Shown one piece after another: positions 8,424 to 19,867 of a stretch of 64,000 nucleotides of DNA; positions within the stretch are counted from its first letter, which is position 1; each line of letters starts with the position of its first letter. The translations under genes and the position numbers were made by a program. Under the pieces are notes generated by a model, which did no database searches, was not told the origin of the DNA, and worked only from the letters and a program-made list of their open reading frames with translations. Location of the stretch: the NCBI RefSeq assembly GCF_023611505.1, contig NZ_CP097843.1:1116001-1180000 (forward strand). The letters are read 5' to 3'. This stretch comes from Streptococcus oralis. GTDB taxonomy: Bacteria > Bacillota > Bacilli > Lactobacillales > Streptococcaceae.

Positions 8424-8969
8424 CTATTTCTTTTGTAGTTCCCAGTACTGGATCGCCATAATGGTCTTGGCATCACAGATATGACCTGACTGGATCAGGT
8501 TCTTGGCTTCCTCTAGGCTTACTTCTAAAACTTCCAAAGTTTCATCATCATCTTGTGGGCGAGGATTTTCCACCTTGACCAAATCACTAGCGAGGTAGAG
8601 TTTTAGTTTTTCATTACAAAATCCAATCGCAGAATAGAAATCGTACAAGAGTTCTAACTTACCTGTATAGGCAACCTCCTCCTCCAATTCACGAAGAGCC
8701 GCCGACATGGGATCTGCATTTTCACCAATTTCCAGTTTACCAGCAGGAATTTCATAAGAGATAGCTTCAATAGCTTTTCGGTATTGCTTAACAAGGACGA
8801 TTTTGTCCTCAGCTGTCACAGCTAGAACACATACGCCTCCATTGTGAAAAATCAGATCACGTTGGGCAGTTCCCTTCCCTTCTGGTAGTTCCACCTGATC
8901 TTGCACTAGCTTAAAAATAGGACCTTGATAGATTTCCTTCCGTCTAATCGTTTTTTCTTCAAATTCCAT
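8424..8969 (-). CDS. nudF: ADP-ribose pyrophosphatase, Nudix family
   Basis: The 181-residue protein contains a full Nudix box, from [14 protein letters not shown] through [14 protein letters not shown], in which REL..EE supplies the metal-binding glutamates. This and the flanking sequence fit the NudF subfamily, which hydrolyses ADP-ribose to AMP and ribose 5-phosphate. It starts 9 bp after the glmU stop, with its AGGAG overlapping that stop codon. Substrate assignment is by family; other nucleoside diphosphate sugars are possible. Confidence 0.88.
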   Translation of the reverse strand: MEFEEKTIRRKEIYQGPIFKLVQDQVELPEGKGTAQRDLIFHNGGVCVLAVTAEDKIVLVKQYRKAIEAISYEIPAGKLEIGENADPMSAALRELEEEVAYTGKLELLYDFYSAIGFCNEKLKLYLASDLVKVENPRPQDDDETLEVLEVSLEEAKNLIQSGHICDAKTIMAIQYWELQKK

Positions 8970-8978
8970 GATAGACTC

Positions 8979-10385
<1,407 letters not shown>

Positions 10386-10389
10386 TTAT

Positions 10390-10398
10390 ATTATACCA
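10390..10398 (-). promoter_or_regulatory. glmU promoter (extended -10)
   Basis: Minus strand TGGTATAAT about 30 bp upstream of the glmU start. No clear -35 is seen. Confidence 0.7.
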
Positions 10399-10476
10399 TA
10401 ATTTACTTCCTTAGGAGTAAACAAACAGAGAAATAGGGGAAAACATGCTAGTTCATTCATCTTTTCAACGTTTTCT

Positions 10477-10505
10477 TTGATTTTTTTATCTATTTACGTT
10501 AAACT
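10477..10505 (+). promoter_or_regulatory. Promoter of GH25 gene
   Basis: TTGATT, 17-bp spacer, TAAACT. Only 8 bp separate the -10 from the ATG at 10514, which places the expected transcription start at or next to the start codon. Confidence 0.65.
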
Positions 10506-10513
10506 AATTAGAT

Positions 10514-11314
10514 ATGAGAAAAGAGATTCATCCAGCTATTATTTTTAGTCTATTCACCATTGTTATAGCTATTTTAATCTTTAATAAACCAGCTTATGAA
10601 GACCATTCGGTCAAGTCAAAAAGCAACACTGTCCAAGTTGAAAACCAGGCCTTGCATAATCTTGATAAACCCATTATTGACATTTCTGGTTGGCAAAGAC
10701 CAGAGGAGATAAACTACGATATTTTATCTCAAAATATTTCTGGAGCTATTGTTCGCGTACACAGTGGTACTCAACACACGGAAGCAAATGATGCAGCCTT
10801 TATCAACGGGGTCGATAAATCCTATAAAAATCACATTTCAGAATTTCAAAAGCGCAATGTTCCCGTAGCCGTCTATGCTTATCTAGCTGGTACGAACAAA
10901 GAAGAAATGGAAAAAGCGGCTGAAGTTTTCTACAATTCTGCTTCTCCATACAATCCTAGTTATTACTGGCTTGACGTTGAGGAAAAAACAATGGCAGATA
11001 TGAATGACGGAGTCGAAGCTTTTCGAGCTAAACTTGAATCGCTGGGCGCTAAAAATATCGGGATTTACATTGGTGTTTATTTCATGCAAGAACATAGCAT
11101 CAATACGAAGAATTTCTCTGCCGTCTGGATTCCTTCTTATGGGACAAACTCAGGCTACCTTGAGTCCACACCCAATACTGATTTAGACTATGACCTCCAT
11201 CAGTATACTTCCAAAGGAAAAATTGCAGGATTTGAACATCACCTAGACATCAATCTCATTTCTACTGATAAGGAAAAAGAAGAAACCTTCAGAAAGCTAT
11301 TTTTAAGACCATAA
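10514..11314 (+). CDS. Exported glycoside hydrolase family 25 (lysozyme-like) protein
   Basis: A 266-residue protein with one N-terminal hydrophobic segment (residues 8-25), which would export or anchor it, and a GH25 domain. Catalytic-type motifs are PIIDISGWQ (about residue 55) and YYWLDVEE (about residue 155), and the barrel ends with the LDINLIS aspartate typical of GH25. GH25 enzymes cut the MurNAc-GlcNAc bond of peptidoglycan. No choline-binding, SH3 or LysM repeats are present, unlike phage lysozymes of this group, so a resident wall-remodelling role is likely. There is no Shine-Dalgarno sequence, and a promoter abuts the ATG. Confidence 0.88.
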   Translation: MRKEIHPAIIFSLFTIVIAILIFNKPAYEDHSVKSKSNTVQVENQALHNLDKPIIDISGWQRPEEINYDILSQNISGAIVRVHSGTQHTEANDAAFINGVDKSYKNHISEFQKRNVPVAVYAYLAGTNKEEMEKAAEVFYNSASPYNPSYYWLDVEEKTMADMNDGVEAFRAKLESLGAKNIGIYIGVYFMQEHSINTKNFSAVWIPSYGTNSGYLESTPNTDLDYDLHQYTSKGKIAGFEHHLDINLISTDKEKEETFRKLFLRP

Positions 11315-11315
11315 G

Positions 11316-11352
11316 ACAAGTGAAAATAACAAACTTTTTCACTTGTTTTTTC
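11316..11352 (+). terminator. Terminator after GH25 gene
   Basis: Stem ACAAGTGAAAA / TTTTCACTTGT followed by six T residues. Confidence 0.9.
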
Positions 11353-11368
11353 ATTTTCTCCCCGTCTA

Positions 11369-11377
11369 TGTTATAAT
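11369..11377 (+). promoter_or_regulatory. Promoter of DUF368/ybaK/phosphatase operon
   Basis: TGTTATAAT extended -10, about 45 bp before the ATG at 11421. It lies just past the GH25 terminator. Confidence 0.75.
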
Positions 11378-11420
11378 TGATAGCATAGAGAAAGAATTTT
11401 ATGAAATTGAGGATTTTATT

Positions 11421-12263
11421 ATGTTTTCATGGATTGCACGAGTTATTAAAGGAATCGTCATCGCCTTAGGATTTATCCTACCAGGAATTTCTGGCGGTGT
11501 TTTAGCAGCTATTTTGGGAATTTACGAGCGAATGATTGGCTTTCTTGCTCATCCCTTTAAGGATTTTAAAGAGAATGTCCTTTACTTTATCCCAGTAGCT
11601 ATCGGGATGTTGCTTGGGATTGGTTTGTTTTCCTATCCGATCGAGTATTTGCTAGAAAATTACCAAGTCTATGTTTTGTGGAGCTTTGCTGGAGCTATCA
11701 TCGGTACAGTTCCTAGCCTCCTTAAAGAATCTACTAGAGAGTCTAATCGTGATAAGATTGACCTAGTTTGGTTCTGGACTACCTTTATCATTTCAGGATT
11801 TGGCCTCTACGCTTTAAATTTTGTTGTTGGTTCTCTCAGTGCTAGTTTCGCTAGCTTCATCTTGGCAGGTGTTCTTTTAGCTCTTGGTGTTTTGGTGCCT
11901 GGTTTAAGTCCGTCAAATCTACTCTTGATTTTAGGACTGTACGCTCCAATGTTAACTGGCTTTAAGACCTTTGATTTATTTGGTACCTTCCTTCCTATCG
12001 GGATGGGTGCAGGAGCAACTCTCATCGTTTTTTCAAAATTAATGGACCATGCCTTGAACAATTACCACTCCCGTGTTTATCACTTTATTATTGGGATTGT
12101 GCTATCAAGCACTCTCTTGATTTTGATTCCAAATGCTGGAAGTGCTGAAAGTATCCAATACACTGGACTTTCTATCGTGAGCTATGTTCTCATCGCCTTC
12201 TTCTTTGCACTTGGAATTTGGCTTGGTATCTGGATGAGTCAATTGGAGGATAAGTATAAATAA
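11421..12263 (+). CDS. DUF368 family membrane protein (PopT-like undecaprenyl phosphate translocase)
   Basis: A 280-residue polytopic protein with about eight hydrophobic segments and the duplicated family signature: GFILPGISGG near residue 20 and the related LGVLVPGLSPSN in the second half. DUF368 proteins (PopT) have been shown to help return undecaprenyl phosphate from the outer to the inner membrane leaflet for wall synthesis; that role here is inferred from the family. The ATG at 11421 follows GAGGATTTTATT. The longer in-frame ATG at 11343 lies before the promoter and cannot be used. The stop overlaps the next start (TAATG). Confidence 0.86.
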   Translation: MFSWIARVIKGIVIALGFILPGISGGVLAAILGIYERMIGFLAHPFKDFKENVLYFIPVAIGMLLGIGLFSYPIEYLLENYQVYVLWSFAGAIIGTVPSLLKESTRESNRDKIDLVWFWTTFIISGFGLYALNFVVGSLSASFASFILAGVLLALGVLVPGLSPSNLLLILGLYAPMLTGFKTFDLFGTFLPIGMGAGATLIVFSKLMDHALNNYHSRVYHFIIGIVLSSTLLILIPNAGSAESIQYTGLSIVSYVLIAFFFALGIWLGIWMSQLEDKYK

Positions 12264-12745
12264 TGGCAAAAAAAGTAAAAATTAAAAAAACTCTTGTCGA
12301 GCAAATCTTAACCAAAGCAGGAATTGAGCACACAGGGATTCAAATCAATGCGCTTGAGGGTGAACTTTCTTCGGAATATGATCGAACACATATCTTTAAA
12401 ACCTTGGCTCTGCTGGGGGACAAGACAGGCCCAATTATCGGAATCGTCCCCATAACAGAACACCTCGCTGAAAAAAAATTAGCAAAGGTTTCTGGTAATA
12501 AAAAAGTGAGTATGATTCCACAAAAAGACCTAGAAAAAACGACAGGCTATATTCATGGGGCAAATAACCCCGTCGGCATTCGCCAAAAACACAACTATCC
12601 TATTTTTATTGATAAAACAGCTTTAGATTTAGACAAAATAATCGTCTCTGCTGGGGAAGTCGGGCATAGTATCATTATTGCTCCACAAGACTTGGCTAGC
12701 TTTGTGAAAGCAGATTTTGCAGATATCTTGGAGGAAAACAACTGA
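12263..12745 (+). CDS. ybaK: Aminoacyl-tRNA deacylase, YbaK/EbsC family
   Basis: The 160-residue protein belongs to the YbaK/ProX editing-domain family, which hydrolyses mischarged Cys-tRNA(Pro) and related errors in trans. Family landmarks are IFKTLALLGDKTGPIIGIVPI and the TTGYIHGANNPVGI segment, which shapes the active site. It overlaps both neighbours by one base, so translation is coupled with the DUF368 gene before it and the phosphatase gene after it. The exact tRNA specificity cannot be read from sequence. Confidence 0.88.
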   Translation: MAKKVKIKKTLVEQILTKAGIEHTGIQINALEGELSSEYDRTHIFKTLALLGDKTGPIIGIVPITEHLAEKKLAKVSGNKKVSMIPQKDLEKTTGYIHGANNPVGIRQKHNYPIFIDKTALDLDKIIVSAGEVGHSIIIAPQDLASFVKADFADILEENN

Positions 12746-13368
12746 TGAAACTCTATTTTGTGCGTCACGGCCGAACTATCTGGAATCTTGAAGGACGTTT
12801 CCAAGGTGCCGGAGGGGACTCACCTCTTCTTCCTGAGTCTATTGATACCTTAAAGGTGCTCGGTCAATATCTCAGCAATATTCCTTTCGATGAGATTTAT
12901 TCAAGTGATTTACCAAGGGCGATCAAATCTGCTGAAATTATCCAAAGTCAACTCCAGATACAATGTCCTTTAAAGGCTATTCCTGACCTGCGTGAATGGC
13001 ATCTCGGAAAACTAGAGGGATTAAAAATTGCAACATTAGAGGCCATCTACCCACAACAAATCAAGGCTTTTCGTACAAACTTAGCTAAGTTTGATACAAG
13101 AATGTTTGAAGCGGAATCCCTCTACTCTACAACTCAACGTACCATTCAATTTATCAAATCTCTGAAGGGGAGCCAGGCTGAAAGAGTTCTAATCGTTGGT
13201 CATGGTGCGAATCTCACTGCTAGTCTTCGTACCCTTCTCGGTTATAAAGAACCCCTTCTTCGAAAAGATGGAGGTTTAGCAAATGCTAGTCTAACAGTTT
13301 TAGAAACAGATGATTTTGAAACCTTCACTCTTGAAAGGTGGAATGACACTTCCTATCAGGGAAAATAA
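12745..13368 (+). CDS. Histidine phosphatase family protein (phosphoglycerate mutase-like)
   Basis: A 207-residue branch-1 histidine phosphatase. The RHGRTIWN motif near residue 7 contains the phospho-accepting His. IYSSDLPRAIKSAE holds the second conserved Arg, Glu is in LREWHLGKLEG, and the second His in IVGHGANL. Several streptococcal paralogues exist, and the fold covers sugar phosphatases, cobalamin phosphatases and mutases, so I do not assign a substrate. It is the last gene of the three-gene operon and starts within the stop of ybaK (TGATG). Confidence 0.85.
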   Translation: MKLYFVRHGRTIWNLEGRFQGAGGDSPLLPESIDTLKVLGQYLSNIPFDEIYSSDLPRAIKSAEIIQSQLQIQCPLKAIPDLREWHLGKLEGLKIATLEAIYPQQIKAFRTNLAKFDTRMFEAESLYSTTQRTIQFIKSLKGSQAERVLIVGHGANLTASLRTLLGYKEPLLRKDGGLANASLTVLETDDFETFTLERWNDTSYQGK

Positions 13369-13370
13369 TG

Positions 13371-13400
13371 GAACTTGATCTTAATGGTCAAGTTCTTTTT
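13371..13400 (+). terminator. Terminator after phosphatase gene
   Basis: Stem GAACTTGA / TCAAGTTC with loop TCTTAATGG, then TTTTT. Confidence 0.88.
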
Positions 13401-13438
13401 AGTTTTCAAAGAATATCCGTGAATTTCTCTGCTATTTA

Positions 13439-13447
13439 TGATAAAAT
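13439..13447 (+). promoter_or_regulatory. lysS promoter (extended -10)
   Basis: TGATAAAAT extended -10. A weak -35 (GTGAAT) lies 17 bp upstream of the hexamer. No T-box leader is seen in front of lysS. Confidence 0.65.
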
Positions 13448-13496
13448 GGGAGTATCGCAAAAAAGACTCATCGTATCAAATTTTGAGTAAAATTAG

Positions 13497-14996
<1,500 letters not shown>

Positions 14997-15004
14997 ACTC
15001 TTAT

Positions 15005-15030
15005 CCTCTGGTACTTGCCAGAGGATTTTG
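15005..15030 (+). terminator. lysS terminator
   Basis: Stem CCTCTGG / CCAGAGG with loop TACTTG, followed by ATTTTG. Confidence 0.75.
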
Positions 15031-15037
15031 TGATGCA

Positions 15038-15070
15038 AAAAGAGATTGAGGAAAAACTCAATCTCTTTTC
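15038..15070. terminator. Second, bidirectional terminator between lysS and the ABC operon
   Basis: Stem AAAGAGATTGAG / CTCAATCTCTTT with A- and T-rich flanks. It can stop lysS read-through and the leftward ABC operon, whose last gene ends at 15071. Confidence 0.85.
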
Positions 15071-15910
15071 TTATTCTTGATTTTTAACTTGACTGGTGGC
15101 TACATCTTCTCCAAACCATTTCTGGCTGATTTCCTGGAATTTTCCTTCTTGGTATAGTGAGATAAAGGCTTGGTTCAAAGCGGCTAACAAAGTTTTATCA
15201 GCAGGTCTAACACCCACTGCAAAAGCTTCACTTTCAAATCCAGCTGAAAAGACATTGTAGTCGCTTAATATCCCTTCAGACTGGAGATAATAATTGGCAT
15301 ATACTCGGTCAATCAACAAGGCATCAATCCGATCATTTTTCAAATCAATTAAGGCTTCATTGAAACTTTGGTATTGATTAGCCTTCTGGTCTTTCACTCG
15401 GTTCTTGAGTAGTTCGGGTTGTCCTTCAAAATTCAAATAGCCAGAAGATCCAGCCTGGGCCCCTAAAATTTTGTCTGTCATATCCTGAATTGAGTGGATA
15501 TTTTGAGACTTTTTAGAGACCAAAACTTGTTGATTTTCCATGTAAGGAATAGTAAAGGCAACTTTCTCTTTCCGTTCATCTGTAGCTGTATAGCCATTCC
15601 AGATGGCATCAATGGTACCATTTTGTAGTTCGGTTTCTTTCATATCCCAGTCGATGGGTTGAAATTTAATCTGAATCCCTAGCTTTTCAGAGACAGCTTG
15701 GGCTAGGTCAATATCAAAGCCCGCATACTGGCCATTCTTTTCCTCAAATCCCATGGGAACAAAGGTATTGTCAAAGCCAATGGTAATGCTACCCTGCTTT
15801 TGATATTTAGCCCAGTTATCCTGATTTGGATCACTTACCTTCTGAGTACAAGCCGTCAGGAAGAAGCTAAAGAACAGAGCAAGTACAAGGGTAATTTTCT
15901 TTCTCTTCAT
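15071..15910 (-). CDS. Amino-acid ABC transporter substrate-binding lipoprotein
   Basis: A 279-residue family 3 solute-binding protein. The signal peptide ends in the lipobox LTAC, with the lipidated Cys near residue 21. The mature part has the typical IGFDNTFVPMGFEEKNGQYAGFDIDLAQAV start and a second lobe containing QIDALLIDRVYANYYL. This family binds polar amino acids or cystine; the ligand is not decidable from sequence. The ATG at 15910 is 5 nt after AGGAGG, better than a GTG six bases upstream. It is the third gene of permease-ATPase-binding protein. Confidence 0.88.
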   Translation of the reverse strand: MKRKKITLVLALFFSFFLTACTQKVSDPNQDNWAKYQKQGSITIGFDNTFVPMGFEEKNGQYAGFDIDLAQAVSEKLGIQIKFQPIDWDMKETELQNGTIDAIWNGYTATDERKEKVAFTIPYMENQQVLVSKKSQNIHSIQDMTDKILGAQAGSSGYLNFEGQPELLKNRVKDQKANQYQSFNEALIDLKNDRIDALLIDRVYANYYLQSEGILSDYNVFSAGFESEAFAVGVRPADKTLLAALNQAFISLYQEGKFQEISQKWFGEDVATSQVKNQE

Positions 15911-15919
15911 AGACACCTC

Positions 15920-16549
15920 CTACTTTGGATCAACCTTAAGGATCTGATCAGCAATATTTTCTGCAAACTGAAGGTCGTGCGTCACAACAATCTGGGTCAT
16001 CCCACGCTCTTTATTTTGAAGGATAAGTTTTTCTACTTCTAATCGCAACTCTGGATCTAAGGCTGATGTAGGCTCATCATATCCAATAATTTCTGGGTTT
16101 ATCATCATAGCGCGTGCTAAGGCTACCCGTTGTTTTTGCCCACCTGAAAGTGAGAACGGAAAAGCATCTGCATGCCCTGCTAACCCAAGTTGTTCTAACA
16201 AACCACGCGCCTTCTTCTCAGCAACTTCCTTGTCCATACTCATCGTTTTTATGGGCGACAGAGTTAAGTTATCTAGAACTGACAAATGTGGAAAGAGTTG
16301 AAAATCTTGGAAAACAAATCCCAGAAGATTGCGCTTTTCTAGTTCGTCTATAGCTAGCGATTCGCCGTTATAGTAGATTTCTCCAGAATCGATAGTTTCC
16401 AATCCAGCTAACATACGTAATAAGGTTGTTTTTCCGCCTCCTGATGGACCTACGATTGCGAGGATTTGCTTTTCAGGAATAGATAGGCTGAAGTTGGTTA
16501 AGATTTGTTTGCCACCAAAGGCCTTGTTAATGTTTCGTAATTCTAACAT
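15920..16549 (-). CDS. Amino-acid ABC transporter ATP-binding protein
   Basis: A 209-residue ATPase of the polar amino-acid uptake class. Walker A is GPSGGGKTT, the signature LSGGQKQRVALARA, Walker B IIGYDEPTSALDP, and the switch His lies in VVTHD. It energises the permease upstream and the lipoprotein downstream. At 209 residues it is shorter than most GlnQ-type subunits (about 240), lacking part of the C-terminal tail. The ATG at 16549 follows AGGAGG by 6 nt. It lies 10 bp downstream of the permease gene. Confidence 0.9.
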   Translation of the reverse strand: MLELRNINKAFGGKQILTNFSLSIPEKQILAIVGPSGGGKTTLLRMLAGLETIDSGEIYYNGESLAIDELEKRNLLGFVFQDFQLFPHLSVLDNLTLSPIKTMSMDKEVAEKKARGLLEQLGLAGHADAFPFSLSGGQKQRVALARAMMINPEIIGYDEPTSALDPELRLEVEKLILQNKERGMTQIVVTHDLQFAENIADQILKVDPK

Positions 16550-16559
16550 AGCAATCCTC

Positions 16560-17201
16560 CTATCTGTAATAACTGTACTTCTTCTCAAGTTTTTTCGCTA
16601 CAATGGTTACAAGACCAATCATAATCAAATAAATCGCTCCAGCTAAAAACATAGGCACAAGACTGGCATCTCGATTAGCTGCAGTCCGACTAGCCAAAAT
16701 CAAATCTGAAATCCCCAAAGCATAGACCAAAGAAGTATCCTTGACCAGACTCATAATTTCATTAAAGACACTCGGTAAGACAATCTTTGTAACCTGAGGG
16801 AGGATGATGTAGCGAACTGTATCAAAGGAGCTAAATTTTAACACTTTTGCGGCTTCATACTGCCCTTTTGGAATGGTTTCGATCCCACCACGAAAGATTT
16901 CGGCAAAGTAGGCTGCATAGTTCAATACAAAAGCAATCACAGCAGCTGGCAAACGATCTAAACGTATCCCAACACTAGGGAGCACATAGTAAATAAAGAT
17001 TAATTGCAAGAGCAAGGGAGTGCCTCGCATCACCCAGATATAGAGATTAATCAGATAATGGAGGGGTTTCCAATGGACTTGCAAGGCAAAGGCGATGATA
17101 ATCCCTAAAGGAATAGAAAAGATTAAGACCAGAGCAAAGACTTGAATTGTCATACTTGCACCGTTTAACAAACTTGGTAATATCTCAAACATATAAGACA
17201 T
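16560..17201 (-). CDS. Amino-acid ABC transporter permease
   Basis: A 213-residue inner-membrane permease of the HisM/GlnP family, with about five hydrophobic segments. It has the family signature region ending EIFRGGIETIPKGQYEAAKVL, including the EAA loop that docks the ATPase. The ATG at 17201 follows AGGAGG by 6 nt, and the operon promoter at 17230-17257 rules out longer starts. Only one permease gene is present, so the channel is presumably a homodimer. Confidence 0.9.
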   Translation of the reverse strand: MSYMFEILPSLLNGASMTIQVFALVLIFSIPLGIIIAFALQVHWKPLHYLINLYIWVMRGTPLLLQLIFIYYVLPSVGIRLDRLPAAVIAFVLNYAAYFAEIFRGGIETIPKGQYEAAKVLKFSSFDTVRYIILPQVTKIVLPSVFNEIMSLVKDTSLVYALGISDLILASRTAANRDASLVPMFLAGAIYLIMIGLVTIVAKKLEKKYSYYR

Positions 17202-17229
17202 ACTGCACCTCCTAAAAATAATTGTTCCT

Positions 17230-17257
17230 ATTATAGCATAAATAAACAATTTAGCAA
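17230..17257 (-). promoter_or_regulatory. Promoter of amino-acid ABC operon
   Basis: Minus strand TTGCTA, 16-bp spacer, TATAAT with TGC directly before it (extended -10). A strong match. Confidence 0.85.
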
Positions 17258-17285
17258 GAGTAATTGTAAAAAAATTCTATTTCTT

Positions 17286-17325
17286 CCAAAAAAACGTATC
17301 TGCCAAATTGACGGATACGTTTTTA
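17286..17325 (-). terminator. Terminator of AI-2E/TPR operon
   Basis: Stem AAAACGTATC / GATACGTTTT with a 13-nt loop and seven T residues following on the minus strand. Confidence 0.9.
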
Positions 17326-17337
17326 GAGAGATAACTT

Positions 17338-18567
17338 TTAAAGTGTTTCTAAGAGTTCTTGCATCTGAACATCATCTGGAACTAGTTTTAAATAGGCTTC
17401 AGCTTGTATCTTGGCCTCTTCAAAATATCCTAATTCACGCAGGAGATAGCTATACTGCTCCAGAAACTCTGGATTGTCCTTGAGGTCAGACGATAGTTCC
17501 TGATAGAGCTCATAGGCCTTATCTAAATCCTCGATTTCCTGGTAAGAGCGTGCAATCATCCACTTGGTCAAGAGGTTTTCAGGTTCTTGACTTTGGAGAG
17601 CGATGATATCTTCATACCGCTCTTGTTCCATATAAATGGTTGCGAGGCGAAGAAAAATTTCTTCTGTATCCTCTGCATCTTCTTTAGCAGTAAGGAGAAA
17701 CTGCTCTGCGCTACTTGAATCATGTAACTCATACGAAAACTGAGAAGCAGCTAGCAAGAGACGGGTTTCAAATGGATTTTTCTCCAGTCCTTTTTTAACG
17801 ATACGAAGGGCCTCTTCCACCTGATGTTCCTTATGCAAGGCTTGACTATAACCATACTCATATCCTTCAAAATCTGGTGAAATGGTATCAATCTGCTTAA
17901 AGTAAAGAACAGATTTTTGATACTCTTCTTGGTCAAAGTAAAGACTAGCCAGTTCAAAGGCAGTTTGGTCATCGTATTCTAGTTCTAAGGCTTTTTCTAA
18001 GAACTCAGTTGCAGCTTCAAACTTGCCTAACTGGGCATAAGCGTAGCCAATTCGTTGATAGGTTGATACGCCCGTTTGCTCATAGATGGAGCGATTGTCT
18101 AATTGAGCATAGCCCTGAATGGCTTCCTGATAATTTCCTAACTCGCTATCCAACTCAGCCAACCCAAAAACTAATAAGGGATCGTCTGAGTAGTTTAGGG
18201 CTTCCAGTAACTTTTCACGCGAAACATCTGTCAATCCTTCCAACTGATAGAGGTCTGCCTTCAAGGCCAAGGCCGATACGTACCAGTCACTTTCGGGTGT
18301 GATTTCCTCAAGGTAAGCAAAGGCTTCCTCAACATTGCCATCCTCACTAGCAATGCTTGCTAAATTCAGATTCACTTCTGGGAATTCTGTAACGATATCT
18401 TGGTAAATTTCTTTTGCTTGAGGATAAAAGCCAATTCCCTCTAGATAGCTTGCTAGTTCGTAAAGAACTTCACTTGAATCTGTTTCGAGGGCTTTGTGAT
18501 AATACTGATCCGCCTTGGTTAAATCCTGTTCATCCAGAGCCTGGAGCATGCGTTGACTATTGTTCAC
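17338..18567 (-). CDS. Tetratricopeptide repeat protein
   Basis: A 409-residue soluble protein built almost entirely of TPR units, with many helix pairs such as YQRIGYAYAQLGKFEAATEFLEKALELE. No catalytic domain, signal peptide or membrane helix is seen, so it is probably a cytoplasmic scaffold or assembly factor of unknown partner. The start is a GTG at 18567, 8 nt after GGGAGGA; it overlaps the end of the upstream AI-2E gene by 11 bp, implying coupled translation. Longer in-frame starts would lie deep inside that gene. It resembles conserved TPR proteins of other mitis-group streptococci. Confidence 0.85.
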   Translation of the reverse strand: MNNSQRMLQALDEQDLTKADQYYHKALETDSSEVLYELASYLEGIGFYPQAKEIYQDIVTEFPEVNLNLASIASEDGNVEEAFAYLEEITPESDWYVSALALKADLYQLEGLTDVSREKLLEALNYSDDPLLVFGLAELDSELGNYQEAIQGYAQLDNRSIYEQTGVSTYQRIGYAYAQLGKFEAATEFLEKALELEYDDQTAFELASLYFDQEEYQKSVLYFKQIDTISPDFEGYEYGYSQALHKEHQVEEALRIVKKGLEKNPFETRLLLAASQFSYELHDSSSAEQFLLTAKEDAEDTEEIFLRLATIYMEQERYEDIIALQSQEPENLLTKWMIARSYQEIEDLDKAYELYQELSSDLKDNPEFLEQYSYLLRELGYFEEAKIQAEAYLKLVPDDVQMQELLETL

Positions 18568-19723
18568 TCTTGATTTCCTCCCCTTCTTCTTCATACAGAC
18601 CGCTGACTTTTTTATACCAGTTAAAGATAGCTGAGATAACGACCTTGGCAGAAGCATAGACAGGAATTCCCAGCAAGACTCCCCAAATACCAAACATAGA
18701 ACCTGAAGTTAGGAGAACAAAGAGGACATTGATCGGATGGATGTTTAGCTGACTACCTAAAATAAGCGGAGAAACGAAGCGACCTTCAATCGTTTGTTCA
18801 ACAATAAAGACAATAATCACTTTCAAAAGCATCACAGGTCCTGCAATCAAGCCCAAAACCAAAGCAGGCAACATCGCTAGAAAACTACCTAGATAAGGTA
18901 CTAGATTGAGGATACCAGCCGTAATCCCCAGGGTCACAGCATATCTGAGACCAATAATCTTAAAGAAGATAATAAACATAATTGCCACGATAATAGCAAC
19001 AGTAACCTGTCCTCTAACGTAGTTTGATAACTGTTTATTGACATCTGACAAAACTTGTCCAACAGGTTCTTTTAACTTGTTTGGGATGAATTTAGTTAGG
19101 TAATCTCGCAAGCCTTTCCCATCTCTCAAAAGATAAAAGAGCATGAATGGTACGATAATAACCGCTACAATGACCTGGGAAACGCTACTGATAAAGGCGC
19201 TAACCCAGTTAACAGCTTGAGAAGAGATTTTGCTGGCCCACATAGTCGCCTCACTAGAAACATTGGAAAGAACCTGCTCCAACTGTGGTCTAAAATCATC
19301 GGGCAAACGTTTGGTTACAAGATCATTGATCACCTTATCAGCATCTTCCAGGTATGTCGGCACATTCTTCGCAAAATTTAAGACTTGACGTTGGAGATTT
19401 GGAATTGCGACTGCCAGACCCCAAATGATAAAAAGTCCAATGATGACAAATACAATACTGATGGCAAGTACACGATTGATCTTGTGTTTCTCCATCCAGT
19501 CAACAATCGGATTGAGGAGGTAATAAAGTAAACCAGATAAAATAACTGGCAACATGACAACTCCTAGAAAATCCAAAACTGGTAAAAAGATAAAACTAAT
19601 CTTACTTAGAATGAAAAGGTTCAAGCCCAGTAACAAGGTCACTAAGAATACAGTAATAGCTTTATTATCTAAAAACCACTTGAAGAACCAAGATAGGCTA
19701 AAATGTTTCTCTTTATGTTCCAT
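18557..19723 (-). CDS. AI-2E family transporter (first of two)
   Basis: A 388-residue polytopic membrane protein with about eight hydrophobic segments: an N-terminal pair, a polar central region (about residues 115-190) and the conserved C-terminal block with GILNLVPYLGSFLAM and IQ/EQTIEGRFVSPLILG. The family is named after E. coli TqsA (autoinducer-2 export), but members also act as Na+(Li+)/H+ antiporters, so the substrate is open. It heads a two-gene operon with the TPR protein. A second paralogue lies at 35202-36311. Confidence 0.85.
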   Translation of the reverse strand: MEHKEKHFSLSWFFKWFLDNKAITVFLVTLLLGLNLFILSKISFIFLPVLDFLGVVMLPVILSGLLYYLLNPIVDWMEKHKINRVLAISIVFVIIGLFIIWGLAVAIPNLQRQVLNFAKNVPTYLEDADKVINDLVTKRLPDDFRPQLEQVLSNVSSEATMWASKISSQAVNWVSAFISSVSQVIVAVIIVPFMLFYLLRDGKGLRDYLTKFIPNKLKEPVGQVLSDVNKQLSNYVRGQVTVAIIVAIMFIIFFKIIGLRYAVTLGITAGILNLVPYLGSFLAMLPALVLGLIAGPVMLLKVIIVFIVEQTIEGRFVSPLILGSQLNIHPINVLFVLLTSGSMFGIWGVLLGIPVYASAKVVISAIFNWYKKVSGLYEEEGEEIKSEQ

Positions 19724-19749
19724 AAATACATCCTTTCTGTCATTCTCTC

Positions 19750-19758
19750 ATTATACCA
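19750..19758 (-). promoter_or_regulatory. Promoter of AI-2E/TPR operon
   Basis: Minus strand TGGTATAAT extended -10 located 27 bp before the ATG. Confidence 0.7.
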
Positions 19759-19830
19759 TTTTTAGACTAAAATAACTCTTTTTTAAAGTGCTTACATAGA
19801 TTAAATGAACACTTCCTGACTGTCATTTTG

Positions 19831-19839
19831 TGGTATAAT
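19831..19839 (+). promoter_or_regulatory. Promoter of lactonase gene
   Basis: TGGTATAAT extended -10, about 28 bp before the start codon. Confidence 0.72.
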
Positions 19840-19867
19840 AAATTTATCATTATTAAGAGGTATGGAC